The notes under the pieces are model-generated. The model did no database searches, was not told the DNA's origin, and was given only the letters and a program-made list of their open reading frames with translations. Positions 1 through 6,759 of a stretch of DNA of 6,759 bases are shown one piece after another (within the stretch, counting starts at the first letter, position 1; each line of letters opens with the position of its first letter). A program made the position numbers and the translations under genes. Source of the DNA: an uncultured Oscillospiraceae bacterium (GTDB lineage Bacteria > Bacillota > Clostridia > Oscillospirales > Ruminococcaceae); contig CAKSHG010000118.1 in NCBI GenBank assembly GCA_934456315.1, positions 1 through 6,759 on the forward strand. Direction: 5' to 3'.

Positions 1-2823
1 ACCGAGTACATGAACAAGGTAAACGCAGAGATCGGCACAGATTATAAGCTGTTCAACTACTACGGCGCTCCCGACGCAGAGGAAGTTATCGTAGCGATGG
101 GCTCCGTATGCGACACCATCGAAGAAACCATCGACTACCTGCTCAAGCAGGGCAGAAAGGTCGGCCTTGTAAAGGTAAGACTGTACAGACCGTTCGTTTC
201 CTCCGCATTCGCTGCTGCTATCCCGGCAACAGTAAAGAAGATCTCCGTACTCGACAGAACTAAGGAGCCTGGTTCCCTCGGCGAGCCGCTGTACCTCGAC
301 GTAGTTGCAGCCCTCAAGAAGGAGAACAAGTTCCAGGACGCACAGGTATTCACCGGCCGTTACGGTCTGGGTTCCAAGGACTGCAACCCGGCACAGATCA
401 TCGCTGTTTACAACAATAAGACAAAGCCGGTATTCACCCTTGGTATCAACGATGATGTAACCCATCTGTCCCTCGATATCACTGAGAATCCGAACACCAC
501 TCCTGAGGGCACTACCTGCTGCAAGTTCTGGGGTCTTGGATCTGATGGTACCGTTGGCGCTAACAAGAACTCCATCAAGATCATCGGCGACCATACCGAC
601 ATGTACGCGCAGGCTTACTTCGCTTACGACTCCAAGAAGTCCGGCGGCGTTACCATTTCCCACCTGCGTTTCGGTAAGACTCCGATAAAGTCCACCTACT
701 TCATCAACAAGGCTAACTTCGTTGCCTGTCACAACCCTTCCTATATCGACAAGTACGATATGGTTCAGGACGTTGTACCGGGCGGCTCCTTCCTGCTGAA
801 CTGCCACTGGACAGTTGACGAGCTGGACGAGAAGCTCCCTGCTCCGGTAAAGGCTTACATCGCAAAGAACAACATCAACTTCTACATCATCAACGCTAAC
901 AAGGTAGCAAGAGAGATCGGTCTGGGCAACAAGACCAACACCGTGCTCCAGTCCGCGTTCTTCTCCATTGCTAACATCATTCCGCCCGAGGACGCTATCA
1001 CCTACATGAAGAAGATGGCGTACAAGTCCTTTGCTAAGAAGGGCGACGATATCGTCAACATGAACTACGCCGCTATCGAAAAGGGTGCAGGCGAGGTCAT
1101 CAAGGTAGACGTTCCCGCAAGCTGGGCAAATGCAGAGGGTGAGCTCCCCGTTCACAAGGCAGAGGGTGACAACAAGTTCCTGGTTGATTTCGTCAACAAG
1201 GTACAGATCCCCGTTAACGCACAGCGCGGCGACCAGATCCCTGTTTCCACATTCGTTGATATCGCTGACGGTACCTTCCCGCAGGGCTCCGCTGCTTACG
1301 AGAAGCGTGGTATCGCAGTTGACGTTCCCGAGTGGATCCCCGAGAACTGTATCGAGTGTAACCAGTGCGCGTTCGTTTGCCCGCACGCTGTTATCCGTCC
1401 CGTTATCATGACCGCTGAGGAAGCTGCTGCGGCTCCCGCTTCCGTAAAGACCAAGGACGCTATGCAGCTGCCCGGCATGAAGTACACAATGGCTGTTTCC
1501 ACCCTGGACTGCACAGGCTGCGGCGTGTGCGCACAGGTTTGCCCGGCAAAGACAAAGGCGCTCGCAATGAAGCCCATCGAAACCCAGATGGATCAGCAGC
1601 CGGTATTCGACTACGCTGTTTCCAAGGTTTCCGATAAGCCCGAGGTACACGAGAAGTTCAAGGAAACCACCGTTAAGGGCTCCCAGTTCAAGCAGCCGCT
1701 GCTCGAATTCTCCGGCGCATGCGCAGGCTGCGGCGAAACTCCGTATGCTAAGCTTGTTACCCAGCTCTTCGGCGACAGAATGTACATTGCAAACGCTACA
1801 GGCTGCTCCTCTATCTGGGCAGGCTCCGAGCCGTCCACTCCGTACACCACCAACAAGGAAGGCAAGGGTCCGGCTTGGGCTAACTCCCTGTTCGAGGACA
1901 ACGCAGAGTTCGGTTACGGTATGTTCCTGGCACAGGATACTCTTAGAAAGAGAGTTCAGAAGAAGCTGAAGGAAGCACGCGAGGTCGCTCACGACGACGC
2001 TAAGGCGCTCATCGACGACTACTTTGCTACCGAAAACGACGGCAAGGCTAACGCAGCAGCTACCAAGAAGCTGGTGAATGCTCTTGAGCAGTGCCCTGCA
2101 AAGGACGGCATCGTTGGCGAGATCCTCGCAGCTAAGAACTACCTCTCAAAGAAGAGCCAGTGGATCTTCGGCGGCGACGGCTGGGCTTACGATATCGGTT
2201 ACGGCGGACTTGACCACGTTATTGCCTCCGGCAAGAACGTAAATATCCTCGTATTCGATACCGAGGTTTATTCCAACACCGGCGGACAGGCTTCCAAGGC
2301 TACCAACGTGGGCGCAGTTGCGCAGTTCGCAGCCGGCGGTAAGGACGTAAAGAAGAAGGATCTCGCAGGCATCGCAATGAGCTACGGCTACGTTTACGTT
2401 GCACAGATCTCCATGGGCGCTGATAAGAATCAGTGCTTAAAGGCTATCGCAGAGGCAGAGGCTTATGACGGCCCGTCGCTCATCATCGCTTACGCACCGT
2501 GCATCAACCACGGTATCAAGGGCGGTCTGACCATCGCACAGCAGGTAGAGAAGGAAGCAGTAGAGGCTGGTTACTGGCACCTGTTCCGCTTCAACCCGGC
2601 TCTGGCAGACGAGGGCAAGAACCCGTTCTCCCTCGACAGCAAGGCTCCGACAGGCGATTACAAGGCATTCATGATGAGAGAGGTACGTTACAACTCCCTC
2701 ATGCGTGCTAACCCCGAGAGAGCTACCGTTCTGTTCGACAAGGCTGTAAAGAACGCGGCTGCTAAGTACAAGCACCTCGTTGAGCTCCAGAACATGTACG
2801 GCGACGAGTTCAAGCAGGACTGA
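1..2823 (+). CDS. nifJ: pyruvate:ferredoxin (flavodoxin) oxidoreductase, 3' part; N-terminus outside window
   Basis: Cytoplasmic enzyme that oxidatively decarboxylates pyruvate with CoA to acetyl-CoA and CO2, passing electrons to ferredoxin or flavodoxin. The frame is open from base 1, so this is the last 940 residues; homodimeric PFORs are about 1,170-1,230 aa, so roughly 240 residues (the pyruvate-binding N-terminal domain) are missing. In fragment numbering: domain II about 20-150; the gamma-type domain from about 175, with GLGSDGTVGANK; the EKR region (YEKRG at 433-437); two [4Fe-4S] motifs, Cys450/453/456/460 and Cys504/507/510/514; and the thiamine-diphosphate domain with GDGW at 725-728 and DTEVYSNTGG at 753-762. 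Cys574, 577, 602 and 834 match in spacing the four ligands of the proximal cluster known from the Desulfovibrio enzyme, so all three clusters look intact. Codons are strongly biased (AAG, AAC, TAC, GAC preferred), as expected for an abundant fermentation enzyme. The next gene has its own promoter. Identification is very secure. Confidence 0.97.
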   Translation, partial: TEYMNKVNAEIGTDYKLFNYYGAPDAEEVIVAMGSVCDTIEETIDYLLKQGRKVGLVKVRLYRPFVSSAFAAAIPATVKKISVLDRTKEPGSLGEPLYLDVVAALKKENKFQDAQVFTGRYGLGSKDCNPAQIIAVYNNKTKPVFTLGINDDVTHLSLDITENPNTTPEGTTCCKFWGLGSDGTVGANKNSIKIIGDHTDMYAQAYFAYDSKKSGGVTISHLRFGKTPIKSTYFINKANFVACHNPSYIDKYDMVQDVVPGGSFLLNCHWTVDELDEKLPAPVKAYIAKNNINFYIINANKVAREIGLGNKTNTVLQSAFFSIANIIPPEDAITYMKKMAYKSFAKKGDDIVNMNYAAIEKGAGEVIKVDVPASWANAEGELPVHKAEGDNKFLVDFVNKVQIPVNAQRGDQIPVSTFVDIADGTFPQGSAAYEKRGIAVDVPEWIPENCIECNQCAFVCPHAVIRPVIMTAEEAAAAPASVKTKDAMQLPGMKYTMAVSTLDCTGCGVCAQVCPAKTKALAMKPIETQMDQQPVFDYAVSKVSDKPEVHEKFKETTVKGSQFKQPLLEFSGACAGCGETPYAKLVTQLFGDRMYIANATGCSSIWAGSEPSTPYTTNKEGKGPAWANSLFEDNAEFGYGMFLAQDTLRKRVQKKLKEAREVAHDDAKALIDDYFATENDGKANAAATKKLVNALEQCPAKDGIVGEILAAKNYLSKKSQWIFGGDGWAYDIGYGGLDHVIASGKNVNILVFDTEVYSNTGGQASKATNVGAVAQFAAGGKDVKKKDLAGIAMSYGYVYVAQISMGADKNQCLKAIAEAEAYDGPSLIIAYAPCINHGIKGGLTIAQQVEKEAVEAGYWHLFRFNPALADEGKNPFSLDSKAPTGDYKAFMMREVRYNSLMRANPERATVLFDKAVKNAAAKYKHLVELQNMYGDEFKQD

Positions 2824-2836
2824 TCACTGACTGAAT

Positions 2837-2876
2837 AAACAGCTGGCACCGCTTATGCGGTGCCAGTTTTCTGTTT
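2837..2876 (+). terminator. intrinsic terminator of nifJ
   Basis: A perfect 10-bp stem (2843-2852 with 2857-2866, CTGGCACCGC and its complement) closes a TTAT tetraloop and is followed by TTTTCTGTTT. It begins 20 bases after the nifJ stop codon (2821-2823). The flanks AAACAG (2837-2842) and CTGTTT (2871-2876) are also complementary and could extend the hairpin around a 4-T bulge, which may strengthen it. It separates nifJ from galT. Confidence 0.93.
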
Positions 2877-2910
2877 GCCGGAGAATTTGAAGTTTTTTTC
2901 GCAAACGATA

Positions 2911-2939
2911 TTGACTTGTGACCTCCGGAGGAATATAAT
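2911..2939 (+). promoter_or_regulatory. sigma-A type promoter of galT
   Basis: TTGACT (2911-2916, five of six consensus -35 bases) and TATAAT (2934-2939, perfect -10) are separated by 17 bp. The predicted transcription start near 2946 gives a leader of about 40 nt before the galT ATG. A run of seven Ts (2893-2899) upstream makes the region AT-rich, as for an UP-element. The promoter lies after the nifJ terminator, so galT should be transcribed on its own. Confidence 0.87.
2922..2931. promoter_or_regulatory. 10-bp palindrome inside the galT promoter spacer (possible operator)
   Basis: CCTCCGGAGG is a perfect 10-bp palindrome lying wholly between the -35 and -10 elements of the galT promoter, ending 2 bp before the -10. 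A protein bound there would block RNA polymerase, so it could be an operator. It is short and GC-rich in an otherwise AT-rich stretch, and it matches no operator I know. The site is seen; its role is inference. Confidence 0.3.
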
Positions 2940-2970
2940 AATATCAGGTGCAAAAGCACATTACTACAAA

Positions 2971-2977
2971 GTGAGGA
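2971..2977 (+). promoter_or_regulatory. ribosome binding site of galT
   Basis: GTGAGGA sits 7 nt before the ATG at 2985, near-optimal spacing for a Shine-Dalgarno site, and it fixes that start. Confidence 0.85.
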
Positions 2978-2984
2978 ACAAACA

Positions 2985-4475
2985 ATGATCTATGAAAGCA
3001 TTCAGAAGCTCATTAAATACGCGGAAAGGAACGGACTGATCACCGCCGACGATGAATATGTAGTCCGCAACCAGCTCATGGAGATACTCCAGCTGACCGA
3101 CTGGGAGGATAACTCCGCCGATGACAGCGGCGCAACGGTCGAGAAGCTTCTTGAGCCTATCGTGGCGTATGCCTGCGAAAAGGGGCTGATACAGGACACC
3201 GCAGTTTACAGAGATCTTTTCGATACTAAGATCATGGGTGTGTTCACTCCGTTCCCGCACGAAGTCAATGCTGAATTCCAGCGCCGCCTTGCAGTAAGCC
3301 CCAAGGAAGCGACAGACTGGTACTTTGATTTCAGCAAGAAGCTGAACTACGTCCGCGCCGAGCGTATCGCAAGGGATATGAAGTGGACGTATGATTCGGA
3401 GTACGGCACGCTTGACATCACCATAAACCGCTCCAAGCCGGAGAAAGACCCCCGGGACATTGCCGCAGCAAAGACAATGAAAGCGTCAAAGTACCCCAAG
3501 TGCATGCTCTGCGCTGAAAACATGGGATTCGCGGGTCATCTGACCCACCCGGCGCGCCAGAATCTCCGCCCGGTAAAGATAGAGATGAACGGCTCCGAGT
3601 GGTTCTTCCAGTATTCCCCCTATGGATATTACAACGAGCACTGTATAGTTTTTAACAAGCAGCATGTTCCGATGGTGATAGACGACAGCGTATTTGACAA
3701 GCTGTTCGATTTTATCGAGCAGTTCCCGCATTACATGCTTGGCTCCAACGCTGACCTCCCCATCGTAGGCGGTTCTATACTTACTCACGAGCATTTCCAG
3801 GGCGGACACTACACGTTCCCGATGGCAAGAGCCGGCATTGAAAGACCGTTCCTGCTTAGCAGCCACCCGGACGTCAACGCGGGTATCGTCAAGTGGCCGA
3901 TGTCCGTAATAAGACTGTCGTCCTACAACCGTGCGTCGCTTTCTGCGGCGTGCGCAGAGGTGCTGAAGAAATGGAGAGCCTACACCGACGAGCAGGCTGG
4001 GATATTCGCGGAAACTGACGGAGTTCCTCACAACACGATAACTCCTATCGCAAGAATGAACGGCTCGCAGTACGAATGCGACCTTGTGCTCCGCAACAAC
4101 ATAACCTCCGAGGAACGTCCGCTGGGCATATTCCACCCGGCTCCTGCTCTCCATCACATCAAGAAGGAGAACATCGGACTTATCGAGGTAATGGGGCTTG
4201 CCGTACTTCCTGCAAGACTTGCGACAGAACTGTCCATATTAAAGGACGCAATGCTTTCCGGCGCGGACGTCGCAGCTGACGAGCGTATCGCTTCCCACGC
4301 CGACTGGGCAAAGGAAGTGCTCGCGGCTCACCCGGAATTCAACGCCGAAAACGCGATGGACATAATCCACGCCGAGGTCGGAAAGGTATTCGGGCAGGTG
4401 CTCGAGGACGCGGGCGTTTTCAAGCGCACCGACAGCGGAAAGGAAGCTTTCCTTCGCTTTACATCAACGCTCTGA
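2985..4475 (+). CDS. galT: UTP/UDP-glucose--hexose-1-phosphate uridylyltransferase, class II
   Basis: Cytoplasmic Leloir-pathway enzyme that exchanges galactose-1-phosphate and UDP-glucose for UDP-galactose and glucose-1-phosphate through a uridylylated histidine. The 496-aa product has the length of class II GalT (about 490-515 aa; Bacillus, Lactobacillus, Clostridia), well above the roughly 350 aa of class I. Diagnostic stretches are CMLCAEN (173-179, a CxxC pair), NEHCIVFNKQHVPM (217-230) and the active-site segment GGSILTHEHFQGGHY (262-276), where His268, His270 and Gln272 correspond to the catalytic HxHxQ of the family. The N-terminal domain covers about 1-230 and the C-terminal domain the rest. 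Start ATG 2985 is supported by the Shine-Dalgarno site. The gene has its own promoter and terminator and no galK, galE or galactosidase gene is adjacent in this window; partners must lie elsewhere. Its codon use is less biased than that of nifJ, suggesting more modest expression. No damage is visible. Confidence 0.96.
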   Translation: MIYESIQKLIKYAERNGLITADDEYVVRNQLMEILQLTDWEDNSADDSGATVEKLLEPIVAYACEKGLIQDTAVYRDLFDTKIMGVFTPFPHEVNAEFQRRLAVSPKEATDWYFDFSKKLNYVRAERIARDMKWTYDSEYGTLDITINRSKPEKDPRDIAAAKTMKASKYPKCMLCAENMGFAGHLTHPARQNLRPVKIEMNGSEWFFQYSPYGYYNEHCIVFNKQHVPMVIDDSVFDKLFDFIEQFPHYMLGSNADLPIVGGSILTHEHFQGGHYTFPMARAGIERPFLLSSHPDVNAGIVKWPMSVIRLSSYNRASLSAACAEVLKKWRAYTDEQAGIFAETDGVPHNTITPIARMNGSQYECDLVLRNNITSEERPLGIFHPAPALHHIKKENIGLIEVMGLAVLPARLATELSILKDAMLSGADVAADERIASHADWAKEVLAAHPEFNAENAMDIIHAEVGKVFGQVLEDAGVFKRTDSGKEAFLRFTSTL

Positions 4476-4483
4476 TATTGCTG

Positions 4484-4515
4484 AATTCCCCTCGGCAGCT
4501 GCCGGGGGGAGTTTT
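4484..4515 (+). terminator. intrinsic terminator of galT, shared position with convergent gene
   Basis: A 10-bp GC-rich stem (4487-4496 with 4501-4510, one T-G wobble) around an AGCT loop starts 11 bases after the galT stop and is followed by GTTTTG. AA (4484-4485) and TT (4512-4513) can extend the base. It also lies directly past the stop codon of the minus-strand gene (4517-4519), but on that strand no clear T-run follows, so termination in that direction would be weaker. Confidence 0.85.
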
Positions 4516-4516
4516 G

Positions 4517-4717
4517 TCACAGTTTTTCGCCTGGCTCCGGCGGCAGGAATCCGTACAGTTCCGCGTAGCTGTCAAGCTGCTCGTCGTCCCCCGGCATAGA
4601 GGGTATCAGACCGGTGCAGTCGCCGGCGCTCCCGGAGTTCATCAGCGGGTCCTGGAGCTGCTGTGCCTGCTCCTGGTCGCAAGGCTCCGGCGGATAGTAT
4701 GGGTAGCCTTTTTTCAT
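4517..4717 (-). CDS. small acidic Pro/Tyr-rich hypothetical protein (66 aa)
   Basis: I do not recognise this gene and assign no function. The frame starts MKKGYPYYPPEP and ends LPPEPGEKL. The protein is strongly acidic (many Asp/Glu, only three Lys and no Arg), has two Cys, a Gln-rich patch (QEQAQQLQ), and a central DCTGLIPSMPGDD segment followed by an SYAELYGF stretch. There is no signal peptide or membrane segment, so it is probably soluble and partly disordered. Codon choice resembles the neighbours (TAC, GAC, CAG, GAG, CTG), and AAAGGGAG lies 10 nt before the ATG at 4717; both support a real gene. A TTG at 4723 could add two residues but is only 4 nt from the Shine-Dalgarno site. It converges on galT and diverges from secA. 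No convincing sigma-A promoter is visible upstream, so an alternative sigma factor is possible. From memory it resembles small uncharacterised Clostridia proteins with a D-x-TGLIP motif, which I cannot verify. Confidence 0.68.
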   Translation of the reverse strand: MKKGYPYYPPEPCDQEQAQQLQDPLMNSGSAGDCTGLIPSMPGDDEQLDSYAELYGFLPPEPGEKL

Positions 4718-4727
4718 TATCAAAACA

Positions 4728-4735
4728 CTCCCTTT
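4728..4735 (-). promoter_or_regulatory. ribosome binding site of the small minus-strand gene
   Basis: Read on the minus strand, AAAGGGAG precedes ATG 4717 by 10 nt and TTG 4723 by only 4 nt. The spacing favours the ATG as the start. Confidence 0.6.
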
Positions 4736-4809
4736 CGGCTATATTATCTGCTGAAATGGATAAAAAATTATCGGAAAATGCTGCAAAAGACATTTGAAGT
4801 GGGATTTAT

Positions 4810-4822
4810 CTGAAGTTTTCAG
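4810..4822. promoter_or_regulatory. inverted repeat abutting the secA -35 box (possible operator)
   Basis: CTGAA-GTT-TTCAG is a perfect 5-bp inverted repeat with a 3-bp centre that ends at the base before the -35 hexamer. TGAAGT occurs at 4811-4816 and also at 4795-4800, 16 bp upstream. The placement would suit a regulator or an AT-rich UP-element, but half-sites this short can arise by chance. Confidence 0.22.
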
Positions 4823-4851
4823 TTGACAAATCCGGCGGGATATTGTATAAT
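4823..4851 (+). promoter_or_regulatory. consensus sigma-A promoter of secA
   Basis: TTGACA (4823-4828) and TATAAT (4846-4851) are both perfect consensus hexamers separated by the optimal 17 bp. Transcription should start near 4858, giving a leader of about 50 nt. This is the strongest promoter match in the window and fits constitutive expression of an essential gene. Confidence 0.93.
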
Positions 4852-4890
4852 ATAAGATGAGTTTTTGTATTCATCATGTACTTTTTTACA

Positions 4891-4896
4891 GAAGGG
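4891..4896 (+). promoter_or_regulatory. ribosome binding site of secA
   Basis: GAAGGG is the only purine-rich Shine-Dalgarno candidate before the secA ATG at 4910. The gap of 13 nt is longer than the 7 nt seen for galT, so initiation may be less than optimal. The A/T-only stretch between them (4897-4909) should be unstructured. Confidence 0.6.
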
Positions 4897-4909
4897 AATT
4901 TATAATAAA

Positions 4910-6759
4910 ATGGGTTTATTCAAATCACTGTTCGGCACCTATTCGACCAGAGAACTGAAAAGGATCGAGCCGATAAAGAATGCTGTACTGGCACTTGAGG
5001 ACAAATATGCCAAGATGAGTGAGCAGGAGCTGAAATCTCAGACCGGCATATTAAAGGACAGACTCGCAGCCGGCGAGACCCTCGACGATATCCTGCCGGA
5101 CGCTTTCGCGGTCTGCCGTGAGGCTTCCACCAGAGTTATCGGCATTCGCCACTATCCCGTACAGATCATCGGCGGTATCGTGCTCCATCAGGGACGTATC
5201 GCAGAGATGAAGACCGGTGAGGGTAAGACTTTCGTTGCGGCTCTGCCGTCCTACCTGAACGGTCTGACCGGCAAGGGCGTTCACATCGTTACCGTCAACG
5301 ACTACCTCGCAAAGCGCGACAGCGAGCTCATGGCTAAGGTTCACAGATACCTCGGTCTTACCGTTGGACTTATCGCCCACGATATGGACAACGACGCACG
5401 CCGTGCCGCTTATGCATGCGATATCACCTACGCTACGAACAACGAGCTGGGCTTTGACTACCTGCGCGACAACATGTGTATCCACAAGCAGGACAAGGTT
5501 CAGCGCGCTCCGAATTTCGCCATCGTCGACGAGGTGGACTCCATTCTCATCGATGAGGCGCGTACTCCGCTTATCATTTCCGGACGCGGCGACAAGTCCA
5601 CCGACCTCTACGAAAAGGCTGACAAGTTCGCCAAGACCCTTACCATGAACAAGGTAACGGAGCTAGACGACAAGGAGGACTACGAAGCGAAGTTCGACGG
5701 GGATTACCTCATCGACGAGAAGGCTAAGACCTGCAACCTGCTTCCCGCCGGCGTGGCAAAGGCAGAGAAGTGGTTCGGCGTCGAGAACCTGATGGATCCG
5801 GAGAACACCACTCTGCTTCACCACATCAACCAGGCTATCCGTGCAAACGGCATCATGAAGCTTGATATAGACTACGTCATCAAGGACGGCGAGATCGTCA
5901 TCGTTGACGAGTTCACCGGACGACTGATGTTCGGCCGCCGCTACAACGACGGTCTGCACCAGGCAATCGAGGCGAAGGAGGGCGTTAAGGTCAACCGTGA
6001 GAGCAAGACCCTCGCCACTATCACATTCCAGAACTTCTTCCGTCTTTATGACAAGCTGTCCGGTATGACCGGTACAGCAATGACCGAGGAATCCGAGTTC
6101 CGTCAGATCTACAGCCTGGACGTTATCGAGATACCGACCAACAAGCCGGTTATCCGTATCGACAATCACGACCAGATCTACAAGAACGAGCGCGGAAAGT
6201 TCAAGGCAGTCTGCGACCAGGTAGAGGAGTGCCACAAGAAGGGTCAGCCGGTGCTGGTAGGTACCGTCACCATCGAGAAGTCCGAGCTGGTTTCCAAGCT
6301 GCTAAAGGCGCGCGGGATAAAGCACCAGGTGCTCAACGCGAAGAACCACGAGCGCGAGGCGGAGATAGTAGCCCAGGCAGGCAAGAAGGGCGCAGTTACC
6401 ATTGCGACCAACATGGCAGGCCGTGGTACCGATATCAAGCTCGGCGGTAATGCGGAGTACCTCGCTATTCACGAAATGAAGAAGCTCGAGTATTCCGAGG
6501 AGCTTATCCAGGAAGCTACCGGCTACGCTGAAACCGACAACGAGGAGATCCTCGAGGCAAGAGCGAAGTACCAGGAGCTGAACAAGAAGTTCGAAACCCA
6601 GATAAAGCCCGAGGCGGAGGAAGTCCGCGCCGCAGGCGGTCTGTTCATCATCGGTACCGAGCGTCACGAATCCCGCCGTATCGACAATCAGCTCCGCGGA
6701 CGTGCAGGACGTCAGGGCGACCCCGGCGAGAGCCGTTTCTACATCTCCCTTGAGGACGA
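4910..6759 (+). CDS. secA: preprotein translocase ATPase SecA, 5' part; C-terminus outside window
   Basis: SecA is the peripheral membrane ATPase that pushes unfolded secretory proteins through the SecYEG channel. The frame is open from ATG 4910 to the window edge: 616 codons plus two bases, about two thirds of a typical SecA. The start MGLFKSLFG is the usual Firmicutes SecA N-terminus. Visible motifs are Walker A MKTGEGKT (100-107), the DEVD box (207-210) followed by [15 protein letters not shown], the preprotein-binding domain from about 225 to 370, MTGTAMTE (386-393), GTVTIEKSE (451-459), [13 protein letters not shown] (501-513) and the arginine-rich motif [18 protein letters not shown] (589-606). 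Residues about 518-575 form an insertion of roughly 50 residues relative to the Bacillus subtilis protein, between the GTDIKLG and GTERHESRR motifs; I recall this as common in clostridial SecA. The helical scaffold, wing and zinc-binding C-terminus are missing because the window ends. No frameshift or altered catalytic residue is seen. Confidence 0.97.
   Translation, partial: MGLFKSLFGTYSTRELKRIEPIKNAVLALEDKYAKMSEQELKSQTGILKDRLAAGETLDDILPDAFAVCREASTRVIGIRHYPVQIIGGIVLHQGRIAEMKTGEGKTFVAALPSYLNGLTGKGVHIVTVNDYLAKRDSELMAKVHRYLGLTVGLIAHDMDNDARRAAYACDITYATNNELGFDYLRDNMCIHKQDKVQRAPNFAIVDEVDSILIDEARTPLIISGRGDKSTDLYEKADKFAKTLTMNKVTELDDKEDYEAKFDGDYLIDEKAKTCNLLPAGVAKAEKWFGVENLMDPENTTLLHHINQAIRANGIMKLDIDYVIKDGEIVIVDEFTGRLMFGRRYNDGLHQAIEAKEGVKVNRESKTLATITFQNFFRLYDKLSGMTGTAMTEESEFRQIYSLDVIEIPTNKPVIRIDNHDQIYKNERGKFKAVCDQVEECHKKGQPVLVGTVTIEKSELVSKLLKARGIKHQVLNAKNHEREAEIVAQAGKKGAVTIATNMAGRGTDIKLGGNAEYLAIHEMKKLEYSEELIQEATGYAETDNEEILEARAKYQELNKKFETQIKPEAEEVRAAGGLFIIGTERHESRRIDNQLRGRAGRQGDPGESRFYISLED

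Noticed and set aside
2927..2931. GGAGG in the galT promoter as a ribosome binding site
   Set aside because: It lies upstream of the predicted transcription start and no start codon follows at suitable distance; GTGAGGA at 2971 serves galT.
3486..4157. 223-codon open frame antisense to galT
   Set aside because: Lies wholly within galT, whose conserved active-site motifs are in the plus frame. The composition of the antisense product is typical of a shadow of codon-biased DNA and it shows no recognisable domain or Shine-Dalgarno site.
4721..4723. TTG as start of the small minus-strand gene
   Set aside because: Only 4 nt from the Shine-Dalgarno site, while the ATG six bases further on has a workable 10-nt spacing and is the better start codon.
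4759..4772. GATAA-AAAA-TTATC palindrome upstream of the small gene
   Set aside because: AT-only core in an AT-rich intergenic region; a match this simple is expected by chance. The nearby GATAAT hexamers on the minus strand have no -35 partner at 16-18 bp, so no promoter was called.
4572..4793. 73-codon minus-strand frame overlapping the small gene
   Set aside because: It is in a different frame from the 66-codon gene, lacks a ribosome binding site, and its Arg/Ala/Gly-rich tail is typical of an off-frame reading.
4478..4813. 111-codon plus-strand frame downstream of galT
   Set aside because: It starts with TTG inside the approach to the galT terminator hairpin, has no Shine-Dalgarno site, and is antisense to the better-supported 66-codon minus-strand gene.
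5663..6235. 190-codon open frame antisense to secA
   Set aside because: Its Leu/Val/Asp-rich product is the expected antisense reading of Gln/Lys-, Asp/Asn- and Val/Ile-rich secA codons. It is entirely inside conserved secA sequence.
1..6759. Search for a novel defence, mobile or RNA system
   Set aside because: No direct-repeat arrays, transposase or integrase motifs, tRNA-like folds or attachment-site duplications were seen. Three of the four genes are well-known housekeeping or metabolic families.

Overview
The window looks like an ordinary chromosomal segment of an anaerobic Firmicute, most likely a Clostridia member of the Ruminococcus/Oscillospiraceae type. The reasons are a clostridial-type one-chain pyruvate:ferredoxin oxidoreductase, a class II (Firmicutes-type) GalT, a SecA with the long C-terminal-motor-domain insertion I associate with Clostridia, consensus sigma-A promoters and compact GC-rich intrinsic terminators. 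The DNA is moderately GC-rich with C- or G-ending codons preferred. The genus is an inference from memory of these families, not a database result.

Layout, left to right. Bases 1-2823 hold the last 940 codons of nifJ (N-terminal domain outside the window), closed by a strong hairpin terminator. After a short intergenic stretch with a near-perfect promoter (TTGACT, 17 bp, TATAAT) comes a complete galT (2985-4475), alone rather than beside galK or galE. A GC-rich hairpin at 4484-4515 ends galT and also lies just past the stop codon of a convergent 66-codon minus-strand gene (4517-4717), whose acidic, Pro/Tyr-rich product I do not recognise. The 192 bp between that gene and secA carry a perfect consensus promoter (TTGACA, 17 bp, TATAAT) and an approximately 50-nt leader. 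secA starts at 4910 and runs off the right edge after 616 codons, open and in frame throughout.

The genes do not form a pathway. NifJ is central fermentative metabolism (pyruvate to acetyl-CoA and reduced ferredoxin), GalT is galactose entry through the Leloir pathway, and SecA is the protein-export motor. Each has its own promoter and/or terminator, so they look like independent transcription units. No mobile element, RNA gene, CRISPR array or defence-like system is visible. The least explained items are the small minus-strand gene and two small inverted repeats placed in or against the galT and secA promoters.
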